Below are positions 1-8,080 of a stretch of 34,331 nucleotides of DNA, piece after piece. The stretch comes from Methanosaeta sp. PtaU1.Bin112. GTDB lineage: Archaea > Halobacteriota > Methanosarcinia > Methanotrichales > Methanotrichaceae. The DNA is taken from positions 1-34,331 of the forward strand of contig MVRL01000197.1 in the NCBI GenBank assembly GCA_002067705.1. Reading direction: 5' to 3'. The notes below the pieces were generated by a model. That model made no database searches, was not told the DNA's origin, and worked only from the letters and a program-made list of their open reading frames with translations. A program made the translations under genes and the position numbers. The first letter of the stretch is position 1, and each line of letters opens with the position of its first letter.

Positions 1-540
1 GCGCCAATCAACTCCTCATCAACTGCAGCAAAGGACTCGTCCGCTACTATTGCGGAAAAGGAATCGTCTGCTACTTTTGCGGAAAAGGACTCGTCCGCTT
101 CTATTGCATCAAAAGTCACACCCGTATCAGACAAGATAAGAGAGACGCCCATGTTGGGTGTGAAAAAAGGCGCATCATCATCTGATGCTGCAAAAGTCAC
201 ACCTTCATCCGATAAGATAAGGGAGATATCCCAATTAGGTGCAAAAAGGAGCAGATCCACATCAGATGCTGCAAAGGACACGTCTGTATACCTTGCGGTT
301 CCGGCCAATTCCTCATCAGCTGCAATTAATGACTCTACCATATACCCAGGAGGACCGCTAAATTCCACCTCTCGTTTCATAATGGAAAATACCACGTCTA
401 ATGGGGTACTGGTCAATACCACATCTCGTGTTGTTCCGGGAGTCACCAATTCCACCGTGGCGAAGAGAGATTCAACTTCGAGCAGCATTCTGGAAAAAGA
501 TGCGGCATCCGGGCGCATCAGCATTGGATATCGCAAGTGA
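1..540 (+). CDS. C-terminal part of a repetitive Ser/Thr-rich, sequon-rich secreted protein (partial)
   Basis: The frame is open from base 1, so the gene begins left of the window; the first in-frame ATG (151) lies inside the protein and is not a credible start. The visible 179 residues are almost entirely Ser, Thr, Ala, Lys and Asp, without a recognisable fold. The first half is built of repeats (see 31-273). The second half carries a run of N-x-S/T sequons (NSSS, NDST, NSTS, NTTS twice, NSTV), as expected of an N-glycosylated archaeal surface or stalk region. The tail ends in a short basic stretch (GYRK) with no membrane anchor, so any signal peptide or anchor must lie upstream. I do not recognise the family. 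Surface location is inferred from composition only. The 91 bases between its stop and the next start hold nothing I can name. Confidence 0.7.
   Translation, partial: APINSSSTAAKDSSATIAEKESSATFAEKDSSASIASKVTPVSDKIRETPMLGVKKGASSSDAAKVTPSSDKIREISQLGAKRSRSTSDAAKDTSVYLAVPANSSSAAINDSTIYPGGPLNSTSRFIMENTTSNGVLVNTTSRVVPGVTNSTVAKRDSTSSSILEKDAASGRISIGYRK
31..273 (+). repeat. In-frame coding repeats with 27-base periodicity
   Basis: Three 27-base units (31-57, 58-84, 85-111) encode KDSSATIAE, KESSATFAE and KDSSASIAS. They are followed by two 81-base units (112-192, 193-273), each 27 codons, both starting KVTP-SDKIRE and ending SDAA. All unit lengths are multiples of 27 bases, so copy changes keep the frame. 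The array may continue left of the window. Confidence 0.85.
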
Positions 541-631
541 AAATTGTCGGCCTTTCGCTCTGCATCGGTCACTAATCAAAATATTGCCATTAGCAAAAGC
601 TAAATAGCCAGGCCGGCAGTAACCTCATTTG

Positions 632-1501
632 ATGTTCTCCGGCTGGGATGAATACAACCTCATAAATAAGCAACTCGCCGAGCTTGTAAGAAGCCTGCCC
701 AATTCTCCTCTGGGAGAGATAATCGGCTATACCCTCTCTTCGCCAGGAAAGAGAGTTCGGCCCCTTATCTTGATCTTTTCGGCACAGGCCATGGGCGAGA
801 GCGCTGCTTCGGCCTTGAATGCTGCTATGGCCATAGAGTTGGTTCACGCCGCATCCCTGGTTCATGACGATATCCTCGACCAGGGTCTGGAAAGAAGGGG
901 ATCGCAGAGTGCATTGCAGCGTTTTGGACCGGATGCTTCTCTCCTCGCCGGCGACTGGCTGATATCCAGATCCATAGAGCTGATATCCCACTACAGCCCG
1001 CCGGTTATCAGCACCTTCGCCTCAGCCTGCATGGATATGTCGGAGGGGGAGCTGATGGATCTATCTTACGCCACCTCTCAGGACGATTATTACCAGTGCA
1101 TCTCCAAAAAGACCGCCTCCCTCTTTTCCGCGTCCGCAAAGATGGGTGGGCTGATCGCCGGAGCCGGTGAGGAGGATGTGGCAAGGCTTGAGAGCTATGG
1201 AATGCACCTGGGTCTGAGCTATCAGGTGCTGGACGACCTGGAGGAATTCCTTGGTCTGGATCAGGGAAAATCCTCTGAGAAGACCTCCGTCACTCTTCCC
1301 ATTATATACAGCAGACAGCATGAGGACGAAACCGCAAGGCAGATGTGCATCAAGGTCATTGAGGACCACAGCATCCTGGCAAAAAAAGAGCTTTCTCTCT
1401 CGACGGGGAGCCAGGAGATGTTATCTCGCCTGGAGTGCATCGTAGATGAGATGACGCGCCGGGGACTAGAGAGATGCAGATTGCAAAAAAGCCTCTGCTG
1501 A
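632..1501 (+). CDS. Trans-isoprenyl diphosphate synthase (polyprenyl synthetase family)
   Basis: This 289-aa protein has the full set of short-chain prenyl synthase landmarks: GKRVRP near residues 39-44 (isopentenyl diphosphate binding), the first Asp-rich motif DDILD at 79-83 and an LAGD motif near 105-108. The second Asp-rich motif at 201-205 reads DDLEE, so the last Asp of the usual DDxxD is Glu. The family condenses isopentenyl diphosphate onto an allylic diphosphate through Mg-bound diphosphate. In methanogens the product feeds archaeal lipids or the methanophenazine side chain; which applies here cannot be read from sequence. I chose ATG 632 over the TTG directly before it. The 3' end overlaps the radical SAM gene by 28 bases, indicating translational coupling. 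The RRG-plus-His region after the first motif is less canonical (ERRGSQSALQRFG). Confidence 0.88.
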   Translation: MFSGWDEYNLINKQLAELVRSLPNSPLGEIIGYTLSSPGKRVRPLILIFSAQAMGESAASALNAAMAIELVHAASLVHDDILDQGLERRGSQSALQRFGPDASLLAGDWLISRSIELISHYSPPVISTFASACMDMSEGELMDLSYATSQDDYYQCISKKTASLFSASAKMGGLIAGAGEEDVARLESYGMHLGLSYQVLDDLEEFLGLDQGKSSEKTSVTLPIIYSRQHEDETARQMCIKVIEDHSILAKKELSLSTGSQEMLSRLECIVDEMTRRGLERCRLQKSLC

Positions 1502-2613
1502 GAATCGAGGCCTCCGCGGAAGGAAGGGGCATTCGTCTGACCGCCCAGGGAGCGCTGGCACCTTTAGCCAAACCGGTCATGGACAGGATCAATGAAATCT
1601 TCATCGATGAGAAGCCGATAAGCAGCGGCCCGGACAAATTCATATTCTCCACCTGGGTTCCGCCCGCGCCGAGCATTGCATTCGACCGCATGCTCTCCGC
1701 CCAGGTGGCGTCTTTAACCCGCCGTCCAGTGCCGGATCAGTTTTCCATAGCCATCATGAGGGCCTGCCCCAACGACTGCATCCATTGCAGCGCCCCATCC
1801 CGCCAGGGAGATATTTTGGAGAGCGCGGTGATAAGAGATGCCATATCCCAGGCTCTGGATATGGGCTCTTATCTCATAACCTTCGATGGGGGCGAGCCCA
1901 TGCTGAGAAAGGACCTTCCCGACCTGGTCTCCTCCGTGGACGAGAGGGCCATCGCCACCTCATTTACCAGCGGCTACCATCTCTCCGCAGAGAGAGCAAA
2001 GGAGCTAAAGCAGGCCGGACTTTATGCGGTGCGAATCAGCATCGATAGCCCCTTTGAAAAAGAGCACGACCGAGTGCGGGGCCGCGAGGGAGCCTTCAGA
2101 GATGCCCTCGACGGCGTGAAAAATGCCCTGGCTGCGGGACTGCTGGTCGATCTCTTCATGGTGACATCCCCGCACAACATCGATCATCTGGAGGACGCTT
2201 TTTCTCTGGCTGCAGAATTGGGCGTTCACGAACTCTCTTTTTACGAGATCGTGGCTGTGGGCCGCTGGGCGTCGCATGAGGATGAGGTTCTAACCGACGA
2301 AGACGTGGCAAGGCTTGAGCGCTTCCACAAGGAAAAGAACAGATCCGCGGGACCGAGGGTCACGGCTCTGCCCTATCTGCTCGGTCCGGAGATGTTCGGA
2401 TGCTTTGCCGGGAGGAGATGGATTCATGTGGACGGAGCCGGGGAGGCATTGCCCTGCGCCTACATGCCGCTGTCCTTCGGAAATATCAAAGACAAGAGCC
2501 TGAAGGAGATCTGGAGGGAGATGACTCACTATTCATGGTTCCAGGGTCGGTGCTCATGTCAGATGAGAGATCAGAAGTTTCGAGAGGCACATAGCAGGAT
2601 ACTGGGAAAATAG
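1474..2613 (+). CDS. Radical SAM protein with SPASM-like C-terminus
   Basis: Residues 98-105 carry the radical SAM motif CxxxCxxC (C98, C102, C105), which binds the [4Fe-4S] cluster that cleaves S-adenosylmethionine. A TIM-barrel-like part follows, with a GGEP motif at about residue 148. The C-terminal ~80 residues hold C310, C328, C360 and C362 plus a GNIKDKSLKEIW segment, typical of a SPASM/twitch auxiliary-cluster domain. SPASM proteins often modify peptides or make cofactors; the substrate here is unknown. The N-terminal ~85 residues match no domain I know. The gene starts inside the prenyl synthase gene and its stop is followed immediately by the ATG of the secreted-protein gene, so the three are almost certainly one operon. 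A role in lipid or electron-carrier biosynthesis is suggested only by that neighbour. Confidence 0.85.
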   Translation: MQIAKKPLLRIEASAEGRGIRLTAQGALAPLAKPVMDRINEIFIDEKPISSGPDKFIFSTWVPPAPSIAFDRMLSAQVASLTRRPVPDQFSIAIMRACPNDCIHCSAPSRQGDILESAVIRDAISQALDMGSYLITFDGGEPMLRKDLPDLVSSVDERAIATSFTSGYHLSAERAKELKQAGLYAVRISIDSPFEKEHDRVRGREGAFRDALDGVKNALAAGLLVDLFMVTSPHNIDHLEDAFSLAAELGVHELSFYEIVAVGRWASHEDEVLTDEDVARLERFHKEKNRSAGPRVTALPYLLGPEMFGCFAGRRWIHVDGAGEALPCAYMPLSFGNIKDKSLKEIWREMTHYSWFQGRCSCQMRDQKFREAHSRILGK

Positions 2614-3168
2614 ATGCTCAATTTTAGTGAATTCATGTTAATGCTGGCGGCAATTGCCTGCATTATCTTTGCTGCCTGCGCTTCACCCACGCCGATAGTA
2701 ATAGAACCGGAGGGCATGGACCTGTCCCTGGAAGGAATGAAGATATCCGATCCGGAGCACACTGCAGAATACCTGGCAAAGACAGGAGGCACAGCCCGGC
2801 CCGGCCTGCAGACCTACGGCCGCAATCTGGCTGGCAACTGGAGCCTGGAGCTAAGAGATATGAAATCCATCCCCATTGGCGATGTTGATCTGCAACTGCA
2901 CCAATCTGAAGCAGCTCTCTTCGGCACAGGCACATTCAAACAGGGCTTGATCCGGCAGATGGCCGCTGCAGAGGGCTCACTTCTGGAAGGAAACGCCATG
3001 ATCCTCAATGTCGTAACTCTGGACAGCGCCTACCTCTATCGAATGACTCTCAACAGCGCTGACGGAAACAGCACATCTGGAACCTTCACCCTCTACCTGC
3101 CCAAAGGAGAAGCACCGGTGAAAGGAACCGTATCCGGCGGCAGAAACGATTGGAGAAGGATCAGTTGA
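2614..3168 (+). CDS. Small secreted protein, beta-rich, related to the protein at 19324-19854
   Basis: The 184-aa product starts with a hydrophobic segment (residues 7-21) ending CASPTP, consistent with a signal peptide or lipidated Cys. The mature part has regularly alternating strand-like segments: a GNWSLELRD stretch, LxQSEAALFGTGTF, and a late GTFTLYLP. The same three landmarks occur in the same order in the protein encoded at 19324-19854, so the two are probably paralogues of a small beta-barrel or beta-sandwich exported family. One N-x-S/T sequon (NSTS) lies near residue 152. The ATG abuts the stop codon of the radical SAM gene with no gap. Function unknown; a periplasmic or cell-surface binding role is speculation. 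Confidence 0.75.
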   Translation: MLNFSEFMLMLAAIACIIFAACASPTPIVIEPEGMDLSLEGMKISDPEHTAEYLAKTGGTARPGLQTYGRNLAGNWSLELRDMKSIPIGDVDLQLHQSEAALFGTGTFKQGLIRQMAAAEGSLLEGNAMILNVVTLDSAYLYRMTLNSADGNSTSGTFTLYLPKGEAPVKGTVSGGRNDWRRIS

Positions 3169-3187
3169 GCATGATAGACTTTCCATT

Positions 3188-4036
3188 TCACACCCCCAGA
3201 GCCAGCCTCAGCGTGTTCCTGACCGCCGGCGCCAGGCCCAGAGTGACCAGTGCCAGCCTGGTCAGATTTCGCATGGATGGCTCCTGCATCGATCTATCGA
3301 CCAAGTAGAGCACGGGCAGAAGAACGAGCAGCTTGAGAGGATACATAATCGCAGCCGTACCCACCAGGTTTATGAAAAACGTGGGAACGACATGCTTCTC
3401 GTAGTAGTCAAACCAGTCCACTCCGATGAAAGTTGAGCTGGCATCCAGCATATGGGCGCAGATGATCATCTGATTGAATCTCCCGTCCAGAATTTTGAGC
3501 GCCGGCAGGCTCCGGGCAGATAGATACCGCCCGCAAAGGATCACGCCTCCTGCAAAAGCTGTGCCCAAGAGGAAGACGGCGAGAATTACCCAGGCATTCT
3601 CAAGTCCGACCGTGGACAGGACAGCCAAATTGCATCCGGTCCAGAGAAAGCCGATGGCTGCGTATTTTTTATGATATTCCTCTCCCCAGACTCTGCGGGA
3701 CATGATCAAAACGGCAGCGGTCACAAAAAAGACCAGGAAGAAGATGAGCGGCGTGATCAGGAGATATCTCCAGGGAGAGGCCACCAAATTTGCGTCCTCA
3801 ATCACCCTCAGGCTTGATCCGGCCAGAATGTAGGGCAGGGTGGAGAGCAGCAGCTGCTCGTCCATCGATATCCTCAGGCGGCCCAGCAATTTCAGCAGGC
3901 AGATTATGGCCAGGCCCAGGATTATCGCCCAGGTAATAGTATCTACAGGGTTGTAGCTCGTATCGTAGATTATGGGATCGATGTAGTATCTTTGCACAAA
4001 GGTGGCTAGGCCGAGACTGTCTCTCACATCCTTCAA
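3188..4036 (-). CDS. DUF63 family integral membrane protein
   Basis: This 282-aa archaeal protein has about seven to eight hydrophobic helices spread along its length, with the pattern of the DUF63 family: an N-terminal RYYIDPI segment, a conserved RVIEDANL motif between helices 2 and 3, and a charged C-terminal tail. The family has no known function. The reported start is a TTG codon (4034-4036) without a clear ribosome-binding site; a GTG three codons later (4025-4027) is preceded by AAGGA and is a reasonable alternative. It is convergent with the secreted-protein gene (19-base gap) and divergent from psmB. Confidence 0.85.
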   Translation of the reverse strand: MKDVRDSLGLATFVQRYYIDPIIYDTSYNPVDTITWAIILGLAIICLLKLLGRLRISMDEQLLLSTLPYILAGSSLRVIEDANLVASPWRYLLITPLIFFLVFFVTAAVLIMSRRVWGEEYHKKYAAIGFLWTGCNLAVLSTVGLENAWVILAVFLLGTAFAGGVILCGRYLSARSLPALKILDGRFNQMIICAHMLDASSTFIGVDWFDYYEKHVVPTFFINLVGTAAIMYPLKLLVLLPVLYLVDRSMQEPSMRNLTRLALVTLGLAPAVRNTLRLALGV

Positions 4037-4092
4037 CTTGTACGGACAGCTATTTCATATTTCCCAGAGTTCTGAGGGGTGATCGGCGGAAA

Positions 4093-4103
4093 GTATTTAT
4101 ATT
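4093..4103. promoter_or_regulatory. TATA box between psmB and the DUF63 gene
   Basis: The A+T-rich stretch GTATTTATATT lies about 55 bases before the psmB ATG. It also reads as an excellent TATA box (AATATAAATAC) on the minus strand, about 60 bases before the DUF63 gene, so it could serve either or both. A GAGGT ribosome-binding site at 4145-4149 precedes the psmB ATG. Confidence 0.6.
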
Positions 4104-4155
4104 GCATAAGTAAAAAGCATGTTGTCCGTTTTCTGATTTTAGTTGAGGTAATTAG

Positions 4156-4776
4156 ATGGTCGAGGTGTTCAAAGGTACAACCACGGTAGGTGTACTCTGC
4201 GATGGAGGTGTAGTCCTTGCATCGGAGAGCCGTGCTACCATGGGCAGCTTCATAGCCAGCAGCAGCGCTAAGAAGATCTATCAGGTCGATGATCTGGTTG
4301 GTCTGACTACGGCAGGAGTGGTGGGCGATGCCCAGTCGCTTGTCCGAATGGTTCAGGTCGAGGCCCGCCTCTACAAGATGCAAAGAGGCGAGAATATGAC
4401 GGTCAAAGCCATAACATCGATGCTCTCCAATATTCTCTCATCCCGTCGCTACTATCCATTCATGGTTCAATTGATCATGGGCGGCGTGGACCGATACGGC
4501 CCCAAGATCTATTCGCTGGATGCATTGGGCGGCCAGATCGAGGAGCGCAAGGTTGTAGCCACAGGCTCGGGATCCCCGATAGCCTACGGTGTGCTGGAAG
4601 CCATGTACAAGCCCGGCATAAGCATTGAAGATGGAACCGTGCTGGCTGCCAAGGCAATTCACAATGCCATGAAGCGCGATTCAGCTTCAGGCGATAAAAT
4701 CGAGCTCGTCAAAATCACAGATAAATACCAGGAGGTAGGCGAGCCTGAGTATTCAGAGATTATGAAGCTAATTTAA
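4156..4776 (+). CDS. psmB: Proteasome beta subunit
   Basis: The 206-aa protein is the catalytic subunit of the archaeal 20S proteasome. A seven-residue propeptide (MVEVFKG) precedes the TTTVG sequence, so autoprocessing at Gly7-Thr8 exposes the N-terminal threonine nucleophile. Counting from that Thr, Glu17 and Lys33 of the active site are present (SES and AKK segments), as is the late SGSPIAYG loop. Length is normal. The ATG is preceded by GAGGT at good spacing and a TATA box. It is followed after 20 bases by the aCPSF1 gene, an arrangement known in other euryarchaea, while psmA is not in this window. Confidence 0.97.
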   Translation: MVEVFKGTTTVGVLCDGGVVLASESRATMGSFIASSSAKKIYQVDDLVGLTTAGVVGDAQSLVRMVQVEARLYKMQRGENMTVKAITSMLSNILSSRRYYPFMVQLIMGGVDRYGPKIYSLDALGGQIEERKVVATGSGSPIAYGVLEAMYKPGISIEDGTVLAAKAIHNAMKRDSASGDKIELVKITDKYQEVGEPEYSEIMKLI

Positions 4777-4778
4777 TC

Positions 4779-4784
4779 TTTTTT
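4779..4784 (+). terminator. Short T-tract between psmB and aCPSF1
   Basis: Six T residues follow the psmB stop codon at once. Archaeal RNA polymerase terminates at U-rich tracts, with aCPSF1/FttA assisting. A tract here could give partial termination and so adjust the FttA level relative to PsmB. There is no hairpin. Confidence 0.3.
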
Positions 4785-4796
4785 GGATGTGTTCTA

Positions 4797-6704
4797 TTGT
4801 CTGTAGAAGAAGTGCTTTTTGAGCTCAAGCGCAAGGTGCAGAGCAAGTTACCTCCGGACATAAATGTCACGGGACTGGAATTCGAGGGACCGGAGCTGGT
4901 CATTTACACCGACGACCCCAAGAAGCTGGCGGACGATGGCGATATCATTCGCAATCTGGCCAAAGAGCTTCGCAAACGAGTAGTGGTACGCCCTGACCTG
5001 AAGGTGCTGGCTGAACCTGAGATATCCATAACCAGGATCCAGGAGGTCGTTCCCAAGGAAGCTGTCCTCACCAACTATTTCTTTGACGGTGAGACCGGAG
5101 AGGTGCAGATCGAAGCGGAAAAACCCGGTCTGGTTATAGGCCGCCACGGCGCAACCCTTCGAGAAATAACCAAGCTCATCGGCTGGACGCCTAAAGTGGT
5201 CCGCACTCCACCCGTGCGCTCTACGACCATCGCCAACATAAAGGATTATCTGCGGAGCGTTCAGACGGAGAGAAAGACCATATTGCGCACGGTGGGCAGG
5301 AAGATTCACCGGGACATAGCATCCAAGGACCAATGGATCAGGGTCACCACTCTTGGAGGCTGCCGTGAGGTAGGCAGAAGCTGCATGCTTCTCTCCACGC
5401 CTGAATCGCGCATCATCATCGACTGCGGCGTGAACGTGGGATCCGACGACTCGGCTACCCCCTTCCTCTATGTCCCTGAGGTCTATCCTCTTAACCAGAT
5501 CGATGCCGTGGTCCTGACCCATGCCCATCTGGACCATGCAGGCCTCGTTCCCATGCTCTACAAATACGGCTACGAAGGGCCGATTTACTGCACTCCGCCT
5601 ACCAGGGATCTGGCTGTCCTCTTGCAGCTGGACTATATTGAGATAGCCGGACGCGAGGGAAAGAGACTGCCCTATGATTCTGCAATGGTTCGCGAGGCTC
5701 TTAAGCATACCATTACCCTCAACTATGGAGATGTAACCGATATTGCACCCGACACCAAATTGACTATGCACAATGCCGGGCACATCCTGGGCTCTTCCAT
5801 AGCCCACTTTCATATCGGAGACGGCCTTTACAATGTAGCCTTTACCGGAGACCAGAAGTTCGAACGAACCAGGCTCTTCGATCCCGCAGTATGCAATTTC
5901 CCAAGACTGGAGACCCTGGTGACCGAGGCTACCTATGGTGGAACAAACAGCATTCAACCATCCCGCAAAGAAGCAGAAGTATCCCTGATGAACGTGGTCA
6001 AAGAGACCATCGGCAGGGGCGGCAAGATCATCATTCCCGCCTTCTCTGTGGGCCGCAGCCAGGAGGTAATGGTTGTCCTGGAGGAAGCCATACGAAAGAA
6101 GGTCATAGACGAAGTGCCGGTCTGTCTGGACGGCATGATATACGAGGCAACTGCAATTCACACCACCTATCCCGAGTACCTCAATAACGATCTAAGGGAC
6201 CTTATATTCCATAAAGGAATCAATCCATTCCTGGCCCAGTGTTTTGTGAAGGTGGAGACTGCTAAACAGAGGACGGAGATAATTGAAGGACCGCCCTGTG
6301 TGATACTCGCCACCAGCGGAATGCTCAACGGCGGGCCTGTCCTGGAGTATCTTAAACGCCTGGGACCTGATGAGAAGAATACACTGGTAATTGTAGGATA
6401 CCAGGCAGAAGGGACTTTAGGCCGGCGCATTCAAAAGGGATGGAAGGAATTGCCGCTATCCGTTGAGGGCAAGACCCAGACCGTGAAGATCAATCTTGAG
6501 GTTACCACGGTAGACGGCTTCTCTGGGCACTCTGATCGCCAGCAGCTCATGGAGTATATGCGCCGCATTTACCCCAAACCCGGAAGGGTCCTCACCAACC
6601 ACGGCGAAGAGAGCAACTGCCTCGATCTGGCAAGCTCCATTTACAAGAGGTACAGGATACCGACCATGGCACCCATGAATCTGGAGACGGTAAGGCTGAT
6701 TTGA
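4797..6704 (+). CDS. fttA: aCPSF1/FttA: KH-metallo-beta-lactamase-beta-CASP ribonuclease and termination factor
   Basis: This 635-aa protein is the archaeal CPSF73-like factor that cleaves nascent RNA at U-rich 3' ends and terminates transcription. Domains in order: N-terminal KH-type RNA-binding region (residues ~1-145, with GRHG near 114-117), metallo-beta-lactamase domain starting at GGCREVGRS, the zinc motif HAHLDH at 242-247, a later HILGSS histidine and TEATYGG, then the beta-CASP insert with SGMLNGGP and the C-terminal HSDRQQL histidine. Length and motifs are those of the full family. The only start that keeps the KH region is TTG 4797; an ATG at 4787 is out of frame. It probably shares the psmB transcript. 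The following regulator gene begins 46 bases after its stop. Confidence 0.96.
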   Translation: MSVEEVLFELKRKVQSKLPPDINVTGLEFEGPELVIYTDDPKKLADDGDIIRNLAKELRKRVVVRPDLKVLAEPEISITRIQEVVPKEAVLTNYFFDGETGEVQIEAEKPGLVIGRHGATLREITKLIGWTPKVVRTPPVRSTTIANIKDYLRSVQTERKTILRTVGRKIHRDIASKDQWIRVTTLGGCREVGRSCMLLSTPESRIIIDCGVNVGSDDSATPFLYVPEVYPLNQIDAVVLTHAHLDHAGLVPMLYKYGYEGPIYCTPPTRDLAVLLQLDYIEIAGREGKRLPYDSAMVREALKHTITLNYGDVTDIAPDTKLTMHNAGHILGSSIAHFHIGDGLYNVAFTGDQKFERTRLFDPAVCNFPRLETLVTEATYGGTNSIQPSRKEAEVSLMNVVKETIGRGGKIIIPAFSVGRSQEVMVVLEEAIRKKVIDEVPVCLDGMIYEATAIHTTYPEYLNNDLRDLIFHKGINPFLAQCFVKVETAKQRTEIIEGPPCVILATSGMLNGGPVLEYLKRLGPDEKNTLVIVGYQAEGTLGRRIQKGWKELPLSVEGKTQTVKINLEVTTVDGFSGHSDRQQLMEYMRRIYPKPGRVLTNHGEESNCLDLASSIYKRYRIPTMAPMNLETVRLI

Positions 6705-6750
6705 AGAGCTTTCTTCAAAAGCTTTATCAAATTTGAGGGATAAAACTAAT

Positions 6751-7281
6751 GTGAGGTTCTTTGTGACTGGAAAGAGAACTCGGATCATCAACGATCCATC
6801 AGATCTGGTCCCTTTGTTGCAGGCCTTCGGCTCCGATGTCCACAAGAAGATCTTTGACGAATTGAGTCGAGAATGGCGTACTGAGCGCGAGCTGACTGGG
6901 CTTATCGGCGACGAAGCAAGCGTTCATAGAAGCGTGGCCTTGCTGCGAAAGAGCGGCCTGATCGAGACCAAGTGGAGGGTGCCAGAGCCAGGCGCTAGCC
7001 CCGAAAAGGAATACCATTCTACGTACTCACGGGTGCAGGCAAACTTCGGGGCAACCATGGAAGATCTAAGCGAGCTGATCAGCCTCACCTTCATGTCAGA
7101 CGAGGAGCTGCGCAATGTGATCGAAAAATTGCAAAAGATGGTCAATGGCGGCAATAACAGTCTATCCAATCTTTCAAGAGAGCTGGGACTGAGCCAGATA
7201 TTTATTCGCGGCGTGGCCAAGAGGGCGGAAGGATTGGCAGTGAGAGGCCAGCGCATTGAGCCTTACGTTGAGGATTTCTGA
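6751..7281 (+). CDS. Winged-helix (ArsR-like) transcriptional regulator
   Basis: The product is 176 aa from a GTG start at 6751, which has GAGGGA about ten bases upstream; the open frame extends to a TTG at 6733 that overlaps this site, so I prefer GTG. A winged-helix fold is suggested by FGSDVHKKIFDEL, then a turn-helix (TGLIGDEASVHRSVALLRKSGLIETKW) and a wing ending near residue 90. A second possible helix-turn-helix (SNLSRELGLSQIFIRGVAKR) lies near the C-terminus. The ligand is unknown and no metal-binding Cys pair is visible. It overlaps the next regulator by one base (TGATG), implying co-translation. Confidence 0.75.
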   Translation: MRFFVTGKRTRIINDPSDLVPLLQAFGSDVHKKIFDELSREWRTERELTGLIGDEASVHRSVALLRKSGLIETKWRVPEPGASPEKEYHSTYSRVQANFGATMEDLSELISLTFMSDEELRNVIEKLQKMVNGGNNSLSNLSRELGLSQIFIRGVAKRAEGLAVRGQRIEPYVEDF

Positions 7282-8069
7282 TGACCAACGTCCTGCAGAG
7301 CAAACGGGAAAGCTCTCGTTTCCAGATTCTGGTGGAAATAGCCGCCCATCAGCCTAACCTTAGGCAAAAAGAGGTAGCTGAGAGCATGGGCGTGACACCC
7401 CAGGCCATATCCGAGTACATCAAAGAGCTGGTGGCAGACGGACTGGTGACCACCGACGGCCGGATGCGATATCGAATCACCAAAGAAGGCGTGGAGTGGC
7501 TGCTGGAGAGCGCGGCTGAGCTGAAGCGCTATGCGAGAGTGGTGATGGAGGAGATCATCAGCCATGTATCTGTTTGGTCGGCTATCGCTGAAGCGAATCT
7601 GGCGGAAGGCGACAGAGTATCCCTGGAGATGCGCGGTGGACTGCTTTATGCCAACAACAAAGAAGGCATAGAGGCAAGCGGCATTGTGATTGCCGAGGCA
7701 TCGGAGGGAGAGGATGTGGGCATATCGGACCTGCGGGGATTGATAAGCCTGGAGGAAGGGAGGATCATCCTCTGCAAGGTGCCGCGAGTGCAGAACGGAG
7801 GGTCGAGCAGAGTCGACCTGGAGGCGCTGCGGCGAGAGCTTGCCAAAGCAGGGAAGGTAGGATGCCTTGGCATCGAGGCATTGGTAGCGCTGCGCAAGGT
7901 CGGCCGCGAGCCGGATATCATCTGGGGAGCCAAGGAGTTTGCAGTAGAGGCGGCATACCATGGGATCAGTTCTGTGATCGTCAGTGTAGATGAGCAGATT
8001 CCGGGAATTCTCACCCGCCTGGAGTCAGAGGGCTTGAAGTACGAGCTTGTTGACCTCACATTAGGATAA
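7281..8069 (+). CDS. MarR-like winged-helix regulator with a C-terminal ligand-type domain
   Basis: Residues ~13-78 form a clear winged helix: a recognition segment VTPQAISEYIKELVADGLV followed by a wing and the helix KEGVEWLLE. The remaining ~180 residues are an alpha/beta domain rich in Val, Ile and Gly, with no motif I can name; the arrangement resembles a family of predicted archaeal transcription regulators of about 260 aa. It probably represses or senses something, but the target is unknown. It overlaps the upstream regulator by one base and the helicase gene starts 11 bases after its stop, so the three genes and perhaps fttA share a transcript. Confidence 0.78.
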   Translation: MTNVLQSKRESSRFQILVEIAAHQPNLRQKEVAESMGVTPQAISEYIKELVADGLVTTDGRMRYRITKEGVEWLLESAAELKRYARVVMEEIISHVSVWSAIAEANLAEGDRVSLEMRGGLLYANNKEGIEASGIVIAEASEGEDVGISDLRGLISLEEGRIILCKVPRVQNGGSSRVDLEALRRELAKAGKVGCLGIEALVALRKVGREPDIIWGAKEFAVEAAYHGISSVIVSVDEQIPGILTRLESEGLKYELVDLTLG

Positions 8070-8080
8070 AAATTTTCAGG

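Noticed and set aside
4848-6161. 437-aa minus-strand frame opposite aCPSF1
   Set aside because: It lies wholly inside a certain gene and its sequence has no domain pattern; long antisense frames are a by-product of codon bias.
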